A stretch of 64,000 bases of DNA from Apiosordaria backusii (lineage: Eukaryota > Ascomycota > Sordariomycetes > Sordariales > Lasiosphaeriaceae). The first letter of the stretch is position 1. Every line of letters begins with the position of its first letter. The notes beneath the pieces were generated by a model. That model was given only the letters and a program-made list of their open reading frames with translations. It had not been told where the DNA came from and did no database searches. Positions 33,805 through 44,371 of this stretch are shown in pieces. The DNA is taken from assembly GCA_030549205.1 (NCBI GenBank), contig JAUKTV010000001.1, positions 3,286,001-3,350,000 on the forward strand, given 5' to 3'. Made by a program: the position numbers and the translations under genes.

Positions 33805-36800
33805 ATGGCTTTGCTCACTTCATTATCGCTCCTTTTAACCTCGGCGTTGCTTCCGAGTGGTACCTCAGGGCACAACGGGGAGCCAGTAGTGCCGGCCAAG
33901 TTCGTTCAGACGGCGTCTACCACCACCAGTGCAGTCCCACAGTTCACCGTCCCTGCCTCTGCCGACTTTGGGAAGAAAATCCGTCCCAATATTGAGGACC
34001 CCCAGGCTGTCGACCCACAGGTCGTATGTCCAGGGTACTCCGCGTCCAACGTTCAGAACACCAAAAACGGCTTTACCGCCAACCTAGGCCTTGCCGGGCC
34101 AGCATGCAACGTCTATGGCAATGACGTCGAGCAGCTCACCTTGTTGGTCGAGTTTCAAGCCAACGAAAGAGCTCACCTTCAGATCGAGCCACGATACATC
34201 TCCAAAGAGAACGAAACCTGGTTCCGATTACCTGAAGCCCTGATACCAAAACCCCAGAACGACCCCCTTTGTGAGGAACACAATAGCGACTTTGTGTTCT
34301 CATGGTCAAACGATCCGACATTTTCCTTCACAGTAAAGCGCAAGGCAACCGGGGATACCCTCTTTACCACCGAGGGGAGTGTTCTAGTCTACGAGGACCA
34401 GTTCATCGAGTTTGTATCTCCCCTTCCCAAGAACTACAACCTGTATGGGCTTGGTGAAGTGATTCATGGCTTCCGCTTGGGCAACAACCTCACCAGTGAG
34501 TTTCATTGCCACCTTAACCAGGCTCACGTTGCTGACGCATATGATAGGAACACTCTTTGCCGCAGACGTCGGTAATGACATCGACTACAATATCTACGGC
34601 AGTCATCCAATCTATCTTGACACTAGATATTTCACCACTGACGAGTCGGGCCAACTCACCTATGCGCCTGATGCTAATGACAAGACGGCCAGGTACAGGT
34701 CTTACACACATGGCGTCTATCTACGCAACGCACACCCCCAGGAGGTGCTTTTGCGTGAACCGGGCATTACTTGGAGGACCCTAGGTGGAAGCATCGACCT
34801 CTACTTCTACAGCGGCCCCAGAGCCGAAGATGTCACCACCAAATACCAAGAGAGCGCCGTCGGGTTGCCCGCTATGCAGCAGTACTGGACCTTGGGATAC
34901 CATCAGTGCCGCTGGGGTTACACGAGTTGGCAGCATTTGGAAGAGGTTATTGACAACTTTGCAAAGTTTGGGCTTCAGCTCGAGACTGTTTGGGGTGAGC
35001 CCTTTCCTTTCTTTTTCTCCGATGTAAAGGTTGCTTGGACTAACGTGTGTGTGAACAGCGGATATTGATTACATGGATAAATATCGCGACTATGAGAACG
35101 ATCCCTTGCTGTGGAACTACACCGAGGGAGAGGAGTTCATGAACAAGCTTCACAAGAACCACCAGCACTGGGTCCCCATCGTTGACTCGGCTATTTATGC
35201 TCCGAACCCTGAGGATCCGAATGATCGTTATCCAACTTATGAGCGGGGTTTGAAGGCGGATGCCTTTGTGAAGAACCCTGATGGTTCGATTTATTATGGT
35301 GCCGTGTGGCCTGGTTATACGGTTTTCCCTGACTGGGTGGGCGCTGTGCTTGGTGAGGCTGGGACTATTGGGTGGTGGATTGATGAGATTTCGAGGTGGA
35401 GTAAGAAGATTTCGGTAAGTTTGAGAGGAAGACAGAGAAAACGAGAGCAGAGATTAACAAACATATGTGGCAGTTTGACGGTATCTGGATCGACATGTCT
35501 GAAGTTGCCTCCTTCTGCGTCGGGAGCTGCGGTACCGGAAACTTGACGCTCAACCCTGTCCACCCACCATTCCGCCTGCCCGGTGAGCCTGGTAACCTTG
35601 TCCTGAGATATCCCGAGGGTTTTGAGAAGACAAACAAGACCGAAGCAGCCTCAGCAACAATGGCGAGGATCACCCAGAGCTACGGGACAACAGCTACCGC
35701 TGTGCCCACCACCACCACCACAACCACGACAGAGACAAAAGAATACTACCGGACGAAACCCACACCCGGAGCGAGAAACATCAACTGGCCCCCGTACTCG
35801 ATCAACAACTATCACGGCGACATAGGAGTCCACGCCCTGAGCCCGAACGCGACGCACAATGGCGGTTATCTCGAGTATGACTTCCACAACTTGTACGGTC
35901 ACCAGATTTTGAATGCTACTTATCAAGCCCTCCTGCAAGTCCAAAAGGGCGTCCGCCCGTTCATCATTGGCCGCGGCACCTTTGCCGGGTCGGGCAAGTG
36001 GGCAGGTCACTGGGGCGGCGATAACGAGTCGCTGTGGGCATATTTGTATTTCAGCATCCCGCAGGCTCTCTCGTTTTCCATCTTTGGCTTCCCCATGTTT
36101 GGTGTTGACACCTGCGGGTTTAATGGCAACACCAACTACGAGCTGTGCTCGAGATGGATGCAGCTCAGCGCGTTTTTCCCGTTTTACCGGAATCACAACG
36201 CGCTCGGGGCGATTTCGCAGGAGCCGTATCACTGGAGCAGTGTTATTGATGCGACTAAATCAGCGATGGCGATTCGGTATGCGTTGTTGCCGTATATGTA
36301 CACGCTGATGATGCAGGCTAGTTTTACGGGCAGCACGGTGATGAGGGCGCTGGCGTGGGAGTTTCCCAATGAGCCGTGGTTGGCGAATGCGGATAGGCAG
36401 TTTATGCTTGGGGATTCGATCATGGTCACGCCTTGCTTGGAGCAGGGAGCGGAGACGGTGAATGGGGTTTTCCCCGGTGTTGGGGAGGGGGAGGTTTGGT
36501 ATGATTGGCATACACATTCGAAGGCGAGTGTTGGGGTGACGCCGGGGCAGAATGTGACGATTGGGGCGAGGCTGGGGCATATTCCTGTTTATTTGAGGGG
36601 TGGGAAGGTGGTGCCGTTGCAGGAGCCGGGGATGACGACTACGGAGAGTAGGCAGAATCCTTGGGGGCTGTTGGTGGGGTTGGATGGGAAGGGGTGGGCA
36701 GAGGGGAGGTTGTATTTGGATGATGGGGTTAGTTTGCAGCCGGAGGAGGCTTCTTGGGTATCGGTGAGTTTTTTGAACACCTTTTTTGTTGTTGTTTGGT

Positions 36801-37077
36801 GAGGGCGATGATTACTGACGGTTGTGGATAGTTCACTGCTTCGAATAACTTCCTCAAGGTTGTTCCTTTGGGTAACTATCCTGATACTAACCCCCTTCGT
36901 AATGCCACGGTTATGGGGTTGGAGCACAACCCGAAGCAAGTCTGGCTTAATGGGGAGGTTTTGGATCAGACTCACTGGACTTATGACGCTGGGAGGTGCG
37001 TGTTGGATTTGTATGAGCTCAAGGATAAGTTCCCTGGCGGTGCTTGGTTGCACGGGTGGGAGATTACTTGGGAGTAG
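33805..37077 (+). CDS. Secreted GH31 alpha-glucosidase, five exons
   Basis: Exons 33805-34495, 34548-34994, 35059-35414, 35474-36763 and 36832-37077 give 1009 residues. The ATG at 33805 (ACCATGG) starts the signal peptide MALLTSLSLLLTSALLPSG. Glycoside hydrolase 31 signatures are clear: YNLYGLGEV, WTLGYHQCRWGY, WADIDYMDKYRDYE, the nucleophile in DGIWIDMSE, and the acid/base region RGTFAGSGKWAGHWGGDN. There are many N-glycosylation sequons. It hydrolyses terminal alpha-glucose from maltose and malto-oligosaccharides at the cell surface or outside. An in-frame ATG at 33499 would add about 100 residues including a hydrophobic stretch, so a longer, membrane-anchored form cannot be excluded. The gene lies downstream of a sugar transporter. 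Confidence 0.95.
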
Positions 37078-37925
37078 TGAACTCTTCTCTTCTGTTCTTT
37101 TTCTTTTCTTTTTGTTTGACTCTCTCCTCTACTTTCTTCCGTTGTTGGACATATTATGATTTGGCTTGGGGCATGAGGGCAGTGGCATCATCATTAGCAC
37201 ATAATCGAGGCGTTTTGAGGGAAGGATGGATACAGAAACAGGATATTGGATACAGAAATATGGGGGACGGGGCCTGGGACTGCCTGGATATCGGATGGGA
37301 AAAGGATTGGGAACTTAGAGATATAGCTAGGTATTTTATGCTGATGATAATGAAAGTCTTTGTTTACTCTGCATGCTGCTTGGCTTGGTAATGGAATGCC
37401 TTGGGGCATTGTTAATCTGGAGAGATGGTAAGATGAAGGGGAAAGACTGTTTCCCGAGGATCATTCACTGGGTGTAAGATGGTTTATTAGTCACAAAAGT
37501 TCAGTTCTAGACAGTAGGCTGTGGGAAGCAATGAGGTGGAAGTTGATGGTTGCTGTTGAACATAGGTAGACAACGGGATTGTGAATATCCGCACAGTGAG
37601 CATACAGCACACCGGTTTTTCTTTCACTAACGTTTTTCGTTTTTGTGTAAACAAATCAAACACCACAAATAATGTACTAACCATAATCCATTCATTATAA
37701 CTAGTAATGTCACATCTCGTTCGTGCATTGACATCCAAACAGCATCCTCCCCTTCACGTTCATAGCTCATTGCTCCCCCAGCCCATCAATAAGACTTGAC
37801 CCGCTGTTCCATTCTAACCCCTAACCACCCTCTATATACAATTCGGCGCAGTAATTCGGTGCCAGTCAGAGCGTAGGCTTCTCTAAAAATCATGTCCAGT
37901 TCAACCTGTTATCAATTTCCCCACC
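37078..37925. other. Convergent intergenic region
   Basis: Holds the 3' ends of the alpha-glucosidase (+) and FRG1 (-). No gene or repeat seen. Confidence 0.55.
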
Positions 37926-38828
37926 CTATCCATACTTGTCATGCTTCCCCTTAACCTTCATATCCAGCAACGTCTCATGATAATTCCCCTCCCTCCTCGC
38001 CTTCTTCAGCTTCTTGACCTCGTCCTCCTCAAGCCGTCTGCCCACCGCAGCCTCCAACTCTGACCGGCTAATCTTTTCCCTTGCTTTCTCCTCCTTGGAA
38101 GCCTTGAGTTTTGGCTTGTAGCGGGCCTGCATCCTGATGCGCAATGTCGTGTCAAAGGTGATTTCCGTCTCGTCGCCGCGTACTTCGGGAGGGGCGTTGG
38201 CTTTTGAAGATCGTGACGCTCGTACACTAAGGAAGGTTTCGCGGAGGGTTTGGATCTGGAACGTGCCGGGGGTGTCGGCTGTTGGGATTATGTTGAAGGA
38301 CTCGAGGGGGGTGATGGCTTCGGAGGTGGCGGAGAAGAGGCCGATTTTGTCGCAGGAGAGGTATCTAAACTCGGGTGTGTCAGTATTTGATTTTGAGTGT
38401 GGCTTGTGTGGGCTAGTGATGGGTGTTACGCACTTCCCGTGATGCCCTTTGAACCTGAAGTGCTCCGTCCCCACGATCCGGTTGGCGACCCAGACCTGGC
38501 GCACATCATGTGGCTCGGCAGTTATTGGATTGTTGTCGATGATGTTCTCGATGGGCAGGGTGAACACCTTTCCTATGGCGTCACAAGCGAGGGCGGTTGG
38601 TGGTTCCGTTGGCAATACAAACATGATTGGACCGGAGATGTCTGTCGCGACATCTGCTGAGACCCAGCTGTCATCGTCGGTATTGTTGTCGCCGTCTTCG
38701 GCCGAGGCTTTGGCAACCTTGAGTTGTCTGTCATCATCGTCGTTCTTGTCGGCGCTTCCGCTGGCTTCGGTAGTGCGCTTCCTCTTTTTTGGCTTCTTGT
38801 CGCCCTTGAATGTGAGTGCTTTCACCAT
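37926..38828 (-). CDS. FRG1: FRG1-like actin-bundling/RNA-processing protein, two exons
   Basis: Exons 38434-38828 and 37926-38364, with a 69-nt intron (donor GTGCGT, acceptor TTTAG), give 277 residues. Because the intron length is a multiple of three and has no stop, the unspliced frame is also open, but splicing restores the family segment HHGKYLSCDKIGLFSA. A Lys-rich N-terminus (KPKKRKRT) looks nuclear. A fascin-like beta-trefoil core follows (about 65-215), then a basic helical tail ending KGKHDKYG, the hallmark FRG1 C-terminus. In other eukaryotes FRG1 is nuclear and nucleolar and linked to pre-mRNA processing. It shares a 303-bp divergent promoter with the next gene. Confidence 0.9.
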   Translation of the reverse strand: MVKALTFKGDKKPKKRKRTTEASGSADKNDDDDRQLKVAKASAEDGDNNTDDDSWVSADVATDISGPIMFVLPTEPPTALACDAIGKVFTLPIENIIDNNPITAEPHDVRQVWVANRIVGTEHFRFKGHHGKCVTPITSPHKPHSKSNTDTPEFRYLSCDKIGLFSATSEAITPLESFNIIPTADTPGTFQIQTLRETFLSVRASRSSKANAPPEVRGDETEITFDTTLRIRMQARYKPKLKASKEEKAREKISRSELEAAVGRRLEEDEVKKLKKARREGNYHETLLDMKVKGKHDKYG

Positions 38829-39131
38829 TGTCGCAAAATGCTGGGTCGCGATGTTGTCGCAACAACGTCAGTGAGGCTGGGACATTTGGTGACGGCGGAT
38901 CTTATCGTTATCGATAGACGCTTGCAGGGATGCTGCTGCGACACAATTCACCTGCCACCTTTAGCAGGTCGGCCGGCAATGGGCTTGCTTGGCACCCACC
39001 CCCGCTGACCTGGAACAGGGAGGTTCGGAGGACAGGAATACGTAGGTAGGAACAGATCAAGAGATAAAACTTTTGCTTCCCCTCTTTTCTGTTGAAGATC
39101 AGAGTATTGTAAAGTATACCTCCCACTCAAA
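38829..39131. promoter_or_regulatory. Bidirectional promoter between FRG1 and the dioxygenase
   Basis: Only 303 bp separate the two start codons, so both promoters must lie here unless they extend into genes. No TATA box is obvious. TATCGATAGA, containing a palindromic TATCGATA, is present at about 38911. Confidence 0.6.
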
Positions 39132-40396
39132 ATGGCACCTATTGCGCAAGCTGTCACTGTCTCCCTCCAGGAGCTGAAGGATGGTAAGGGGATCAGATTG
39201 CGGGGTGACGTTGTGTAAGTGCAATCACTGATGTGTAGAAATCCAGGAACGGTGTCGTTGGAGAAGCTCCAGCAAGCATTTGGTCCTGATTCTCTAGGAA
39301 TCTTGGCAGTGAAGGATGTGCCTCCTGAATTTGCGAGCTTGAGGCATCATGCCCTCTCCTACTCGTCTTATCTCGGAAACTTGCCCAAGTCGGAGCTGGG
39401 TAAGCAATATGTGAGGGGTCGCATCAGCTATGAGCACGAAGCTAACCAGGCACAGATAAACTCGAGAATGAAAAGGCCAAGTACCTTACGGGATGGTCTC
39501 TTGGAAAGGAAACGCTCAAAAACGGCCAGGTAGACACCCTGAAGGGATCGTTCTATGCCAACTGTGCCTTCTATGTCGACCCAGAGCTGTCTTGCGCGGT
39601 GCCCACCGAGGAGTTCAACCCAGATAACTTCCCCGAGTATCTTTCACCCAACATTTGGCCTAATGACGCGACGTTGCCTGGCTTCAAGACCTCGGTCGAG
39701 GACCTTTGCCGTCTGATAATTGACGTTGCCGTCCTAGTGGCCAGAGCATGCGATAGGTTCGCCGAGAAAGAAATTGTTGGCTATCCCAACGGCTACTTGG
39801 AAAAGGTTGTGAGCACCTCAACCACGACCAAGGCTCGCCTGTTACACTACTTCCCGGAGGACCCCGCCAATGCGCCTCCTGCGCCGACAAAGACGAGCGA
39901 AATCGCGAATGGCGAGGGCGGAGACGAGGATGACTGGTGTGCTACCCATCTGGATCACGGATGTTTGACGGGCTTGACTTCGGCCATGTTTGTCGATGAG
40001 GCCAAGACACCAGTGATTGCACCGGCTTTTGAACAAACTCTGGCCGACAGCAAGCCGCTGAAGTTGGCACCTCTGCCAGAGCTCGATGCCTCCCCGGACC
40101 CGGCGTCAGGGTTGTACATCAAATCTCGTACTGGGCAAACGGTTCAGGTCAAGATTCCCCGGGACTGCATTGCCTTCCAAACGGGCGAGGCTCTGGAGCG
40201 TATCACTGGAGGGAAGTTCAAGGCCGTGCCGCATTTCGTACGGGGCGCTCGTGCTTCCATGAGTGACGGTCGGGTCGCGCGCAATACGCTTGCGGTCTTT
40301 ACACAGCCAAACCTAGGAGATGAGGTTGATATGGAGCAGCACATTACCTTTGGAGAGTTTGCGAGAGGCATTGTGGCTAAGAACACTGTTTCTTGA
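39132..40396 (+). CDS. Isopenicillin-N-synthase-like Fe(II)/2-oxoglutarate dioxygenase family protein, three exons
   Basis: Exons 39132-39183, 39247-39399 and 39456-40396 (introns of 63 and 56 nt) give 381 residues. Splicing the first exon at ATG|GTAAGG joins LQELKDG to TVSLEKLQQAFG, which reads smoothly; the frame otherwise stops at 39217. Probable metal ligands are the His and Asp of THLDHG (about residue 240) and the distal His in VPHFVRG, with the 2-oxoglutarate-type Arg near RNTLAVF. The long N-terminal part fits non-haem dioxygenases of this superfamily. The substrate is unknown, and no biosynthetic cluster surrounds it, so a general metabolic role is more likely than secondary metabolism. 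Confidence 0.85.
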
Positions 40397-40882
40397 GACA
40401 GTAGCAAATAAGAAGAATGTTTGTCCATGCCGTTTGATATGGAGTTGGTAGTGTGATGCCGAGGTGTTGAGTTGCCGGAACCCTTGCCCGTTGTCGCTTG
40501 GCGTGCCGGCTTGGCGCGCGTTCTAGCGCGATTTCATGCAGCTTTCGTCTGCTGGGAGCTCCCTGTCTGAAGTTCGCCAGTTGCATCAACAACGGGAAGC
40601 TCCGGGACTTTCAAAATTGCCTCTCCAGGTTGAGGATTGGACATTGCGCCGGGCCGATATCTCGTCGGCTATCCATTCCTTCTTCTTTCCTACATCTGAC
40701 CTTCGTCAACGGTCATCTTTGCTCGTTAAATTGACAGCAGAGACGGCGATTAGTATTTTACCTGGGCTTCTCGAGAAGCCTATCAACCCGTCCATCCAGC
40801 CTCTGTGTCTCCCCGATCTCGAAGGAAAGAAAAGCCCCGAAGCATCCGAACAAAAACCGTCCTGTACGCACGAACGAAACAG
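40397..40882. other. Intergenic region and probable leader of the PSG1-like gene
   Basis: About 490 bp. The frame of the downstream protein is open from 40805 but starts without ATG. No element is clearly recognised. Confidence 0.5.
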
Positions 40883-41876
40883 ATGGTTATGTTTAACCTC
40901 GTCCGGTCAGCCGCCTGGTTGGCCGTGCTAGGAACAGCATCAGCTCTCCCAAACCTGGAAAATCTGAATGCTCGTCAACCAATCGACGCTGACCTCGTCG
41001 TTCCCACCACCACCGATACCTCCCTCGCGGTGCCCACGCTTGCTTCCCCAGATAACACCCACATGGCAGGCCATGAATTTGCCGTCTGCCACAACCTCGA
41101 CGGCGATTACAAACCGTTCTGTCTCCCCAAACACAACGAGACTTTCAACCCAGGGGTATTGAAATACAGTATGCTTCCTTCCTCCCTCTCTCTTCCCTCC
41201 TGACTTTTGACCAACTAACGCCCTTCCTCTTGATTTAGTCACTTGGGACCCAGCCTTCTTCTCCCACGGGCACACCGACATGAAAGCAAACCACACCGTC
41301 AAAATCATCGGCTTCTACCTCACCCCAGAAAGCGACACCCACCAAGCCTTTGACTCCGGCGAGATTTCTTGCGCCTGGGGGTTCTACCAGTGGCCCATCA
41401 CCCAAGACCTCATCAACGCCAACCCCTTGTGGAACGAGAAACCCGGAAACAAAGACAAGCACTTCAAGGCCAACACCCCCACGACAATCACCTTGCGCAT
41501 GGCCGCGCTTCCCGAAGACGGGTCGGCGGCGGAATGGCACCAGGGACCTACTGTGCAGATCATCAAGCCGAAGAAAATCCCGAACAAGAGCGACGGGAGG
41601 AAGCACCCGGCGGACGACCAGGTGCTGTACGTGGCGCTGCCGACGGTGAGCGTGTTTGTGCTGCTGATTGTGGTGAGCACGCTGTGCTGCAATCGGGGGG
41701 TGAGGAGGATTGACTTGGGGAATGTGATGTCGAGAAGCAGGAGGTCGGAGAGGGGGACGGTGGGGAGGAATAGGAGGGATAGGGGGCAGTATTCGAGGTT
41801 GGATGGGAGGGATATGGAGCTGGGGAGGGGGATTGGGGAGGGGAGTAGTGGATTGGGGGTTAGGAAGGCTGATTAA
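40883..41876 (+). CDS. PSG1: PSG1-like type I membrane protein of the secretory pathway, two exons
   Basis: Exons 40883-41168 and 41239-41876 (70-nt intron, GTATGC..TTTAG) give 307 residues. A signal peptide (MVMFNLVRSAAWLAVLGTASA) leads a lumenal domain with CHNLDGDYKPFCLPKHNET and ITWDPAFFSHG. A single membrane segment (VLYVALPTVSVFVLLIVVST) and a basic Arg/Ser/Gly cytosolic tail follow. This architecture and the FC-x-P and TWDP motifs fit fungal Psg1, which helps stabilise the plasma-membrane H+-ATPase Pma1 in the Golgi. The name rests on recalled family features, so it is less certain than the topology. Some frames on the other strand are shadows of this gene. Confidence 0.7.
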
Positions 41877-42633
41877 GCAAAGGAGTAAACATCAGGGGAA
41901 GGATGGAGAAAAATTCGTTTCCTCTTAAACCTCCCAGGGAAAAGAGCGTGGGTGTTTGGGAAGGGAGAGGGTTAGATTGGGGGTGAGAGGGAAAAAAGGG
42001 GGTGAACTGCCGGACCTCAAAAGGGGCAGTTCCACTTGCTTTTTGAGTTGGATAGTGGCAGGTTAGAAGGAAATGAGCTGGGAAAAGGACTAGGACCTAC
42101 ATATTGTATATATCTCTGAAGTGATCTCTCACTCTGGGTCGATCCTAAATGCATATGGTATGGCGTCAGTGGCTATGGCCTCTGGAAGAAAGAATAATCT
42201 GTATTAGAAAAGATGGAATGCCACGTCCAACCTGATCTCTGATAGACTTGCAAAGTATGCCAGTGGTTGCGATGGCAGCTTCCTGGTCGAAAGGTCTGTC
42301 AATTCAGGGGTTATTCTTAGGGGCGGGCACGGCTATTTAATACGGTGCATAGCTACAATAGAGTCACAAGAAAGCCGACATATCACGGTCTATTCATCAA
42401 GAGAAAAACAAGATAGTTATCAAAAATGTATTTTGTATTATATTCTTTTGTAGATTTGTTAGGGTCGTTGATGATACCAGCACCAACAACCTCACCTCAC
42501 CTCACCTCACCTCACTTTATCTCAACATATCTCACCTTACACTGGCAGTCACCAAACACCAAAACACCACCCAGTTTTTTACCTACCAACCCGAAATGTA
42601 AAAGAAAAGAAAATGTAGGATTGATGAGGATAG
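41877..42633. other. Convergent intergenic region
   Basis: Between the PSG1-like stop and the stop of the first small cysteine-rich ORF. G-rich on + to about 42030, then AT-rich. The CTCAC microsatellite is listed separately. No gene seen. Confidence 0.5.
42491..42515 (+). repeat. CTCAC microsatellite, five units
   Basis: Five perfect tandem copies of CTCAC, followed by similar imperfect words (CTCAACATATCTCACC). Confidence 0.9.
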
Positions 42634-42819
42634 TTAGTACCCATCATCAGAAGAAACCTCGTGCACATCGCAGTAAGTAGGAGCAGGAGCAAGGGAGATG
42701 ACAAGAGGCATGAGACCAGTGCATTGGCCGCCCTGTTGGACGGACTGGCAGGTCTGGATGCGGACTTGGGCACCGACTTTGCAGCCGCAGAGGAGGTAGA
42801 ACTGCTCGTATTGGCACAT
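42634..42819 (-). CDS. Tiny cysteine-rich protein A (61 residues), member of a local three-gene family
   Basis: Starts MCQYEQFYLLCGCKV and has seven cysteines in all. It shares with the ORFs at 43375 and 44159 the pattern M-C-x2-x-Q-(F/L)-(Y/F)-x2/4-C-G-C, then C-x5/6-G-x-C, and a C-terminal C-x2-H or similar. There is no signal peptide or membrane segment, so it is probably cytosolic or nuclear and may bind zinc. The leader before the ATG is a G-poor CA-rich run containing CACCAAACA. A TATA-like box lies 136 bp upstream. I do not know a named family. Presence of paralogues is the main evidence that it is real. Confidence 0.65.
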   Translation of the reverse strand: MCQYEQFYLLCGCKVGAQVRIQTCQSVQQGGQCTGLMPLVISLAPAPTYCDVHEVSSDDGY

Positions 42820-42954
42820 GATGTTTGGTTGGTTGGTATGGTTTGTGGTTAGTGTTGGGGAGTGGGTGGTGATGTGTTTGGTGTTGTGTTTTGTTTGGTT
42901 TGGTTTGGTGTGGTGATGATGAGGGAGGGTTGCTGAGGAAGAGGGTGGGAGGGG

Positions 42955-42962
42955 TTTAAATA
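42955..42962 (-). promoter_or_regulatory. TATA-like box for cysteine-rich ORF A
   Basis: TATTTAAA on the minus strand, 136 bp upstream of the ATG at 42819. The spacing resembles that of the TATATA box before ORF B (117 bp), and the two genes diverge from this shared region. Confidence 0.5.
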
Positions 42963-43252
42963 AGTAGTAAATGGGAGGGATTGATCCATGGATAACACAG
43001 TTGTTAAAGGAGCGATAGTGATGGAAGTGAACATTGGGGTCTGTTTGGGTTATGATGGGATTGCTTGAAGTTATGAGAATACTAGCCCTGGTCTGAGAAC
43101 GATAGGTCTGGGCGGGTACTGTGCTGATGTTATAATAAACCAAGGCTTGTTCGTGAGGATGTAAATACCAATTTGAACAATTTCAATGAAAGAAACCCGA
43201 CAGGTTAGGTACAATCCCATTGTTCACACCTCACTACCTTCCATCTCACGAC

Positions 43253-43258
43253 TATATA
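43253..43258 (+). promoter_or_regulatory. TATA box for cysteine-rich ORF B
   Basis: TATATA within ACTATATAGG, 117 bp upstream of the ATG at 43375 and followed by a CA-rich, G-poor leader. Confidence 0.55.
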
Positions 43259-43374
43259 GGCCCCCCTCCTCATTTACCATTTCAACGATCCTTTCCTCAT
43301 CATCAACACATACAACACTCACACAACTCACACCTTTAAACACTACCCACCAAACAACCAAACCCATCATCAAA

Positions 43375-43611
43375 ATGTGCCTCTGGCTTCAATTGTTCTG
43401 GCGCTGGCGCTGCGGCTGCTGTGCCCACCCAGCCCCCATCATTGAAGCCTGCGCTGCACGACATAGAACAGGCCGGTGTCCCGCCCCTCGTCTTAAACAA
43501 AAGATGATGCTGAACCCCTGCCGCACTCATGAAGAAGATGATGATGATGAGTGGGTGGTCTGGAGAGACCGCGTTCTATCATCACAAATCTACAATGGGG
43601 GATGGGTGTGA
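43375..43611 (+). CDS. Tiny cysteine-rich protein B (78 residues), member of the same family
   Basis: Starts MCLWLQLFWRWRCGCC and continues to EACAARHRTGRCPAPR and NPCRTHEED. The cysteine pattern matches ORFs A and C: MC, CGC, C-x7-GRC and a final C-x2-H. An acidic run (EEDDDDE) and a 20-residue tail follow the conserved part. No signal peptide; the hydrophobic WLQLFWRW start is short. It has a TATA box and the leader word CCACCAAACAAC also seen before C. It is divergent from A across 555 bp. Function unknown. Confidence 0.6.
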   Translation: MCLWLQLFWRWRCGCCAHPAPIIEACAARHRTGRCPAPRLKQKMMLNPCRTHEEDDDDEWVVWRDRVLSSQIYNGGWV

Positions 43612-44158
43612 GGTAGGTGCCTAAGGTGAGTGAGATCTGGATCTCCCTGGTGGAGATGGTGTTGGTGATAAATATAAAAACCTTCTTAAAAATATTCCAC
43701 ATTGTACCTTTTTATCTTGACTATGTGAGTAAGTGGCACAAATCCTTTACATGAGCAACACCTACTGAAGAGGTCTCGGTTTGAGGACATGAGAATCTAC
43801 CTTAATGGAATGTTAACGAAGCTGATGATGACCTCATTGACGCTAGGTAGCTCCTATAACAGCATAGGCAGTAAGAAAGATCACACTTTAACAGTTCAGG
43901 TGCCTCAACAGGCAATGTCATCGACTTGATACCTGGGGAAACGTTGCAGCACGGTCAGACGAAGCCATTGTCAAGATAGCGGAAAGATAACATGTTGATC
44001 AGCTACTTCAATACAAATTTTATTCACATTCATGAAGTTCAAACGAGAGCAGGGAGGTCAACAAAGTTTAAAGAGAAAAATAATATTTTATTTCATGATC
44101 CACACACCCCCACCAGGGAGATTTTCTCACTTACCTGTCTACCTCATGTTACTCCCAC
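43612..44158. other. Intergenic region within the small cysteine-rich cluster
   Basis: Convergent region between ORFs B and C. AT-rich, no further family member found in any frame. Confidence 0.5.
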
Positions 44159-44371
44159 TCACCCCAATGATAATAACTGTAAACCAGCAAGCAAATCATC
44201 CAACATCGAAACATCATGACACTTCGAACAACTACTCACTACACGCACCTGCCCGCACGTAGCACTGGGACAGACACCATTCCTCCGGAAATCACGACAC
44301 ATCCTCACGAGTCTGGGGGCCTCATTCACAGCGCAGCCGCATTGGCAGTAGAGCTGCTCCCAGAAGCACAT
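44159..44371 (-). CDS. Tiny cysteine-rich protein C (70 residues), member of the same family
   Basis: Starts MCFWEQLYCQCGCAV and continues with VRMCRDFRRNGVCPSATC and SSCSKCHDVS. It has ten cysteines, sharing with A and B the MC start, the Q-(L/F)-(Y/F) and CGC block and the later C-x7-G-x-C. The ATG is preceded by a CA-rich leader with CCACCAAACAAC, as before B. The C-terminal 15 residues (DDLLAGLQLLSLG) are not shared. Possible small zinc-binding protein; no signal peptide. Function unknown. Confidence 0.65.
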   Translation of the reverse strand: MCFWEQLYCQCGCAVNEAPRLVRMCRDFRRNGVCPSATCGQVRVVSSCSKCHDVSMLDDLLAGLQLLSLG

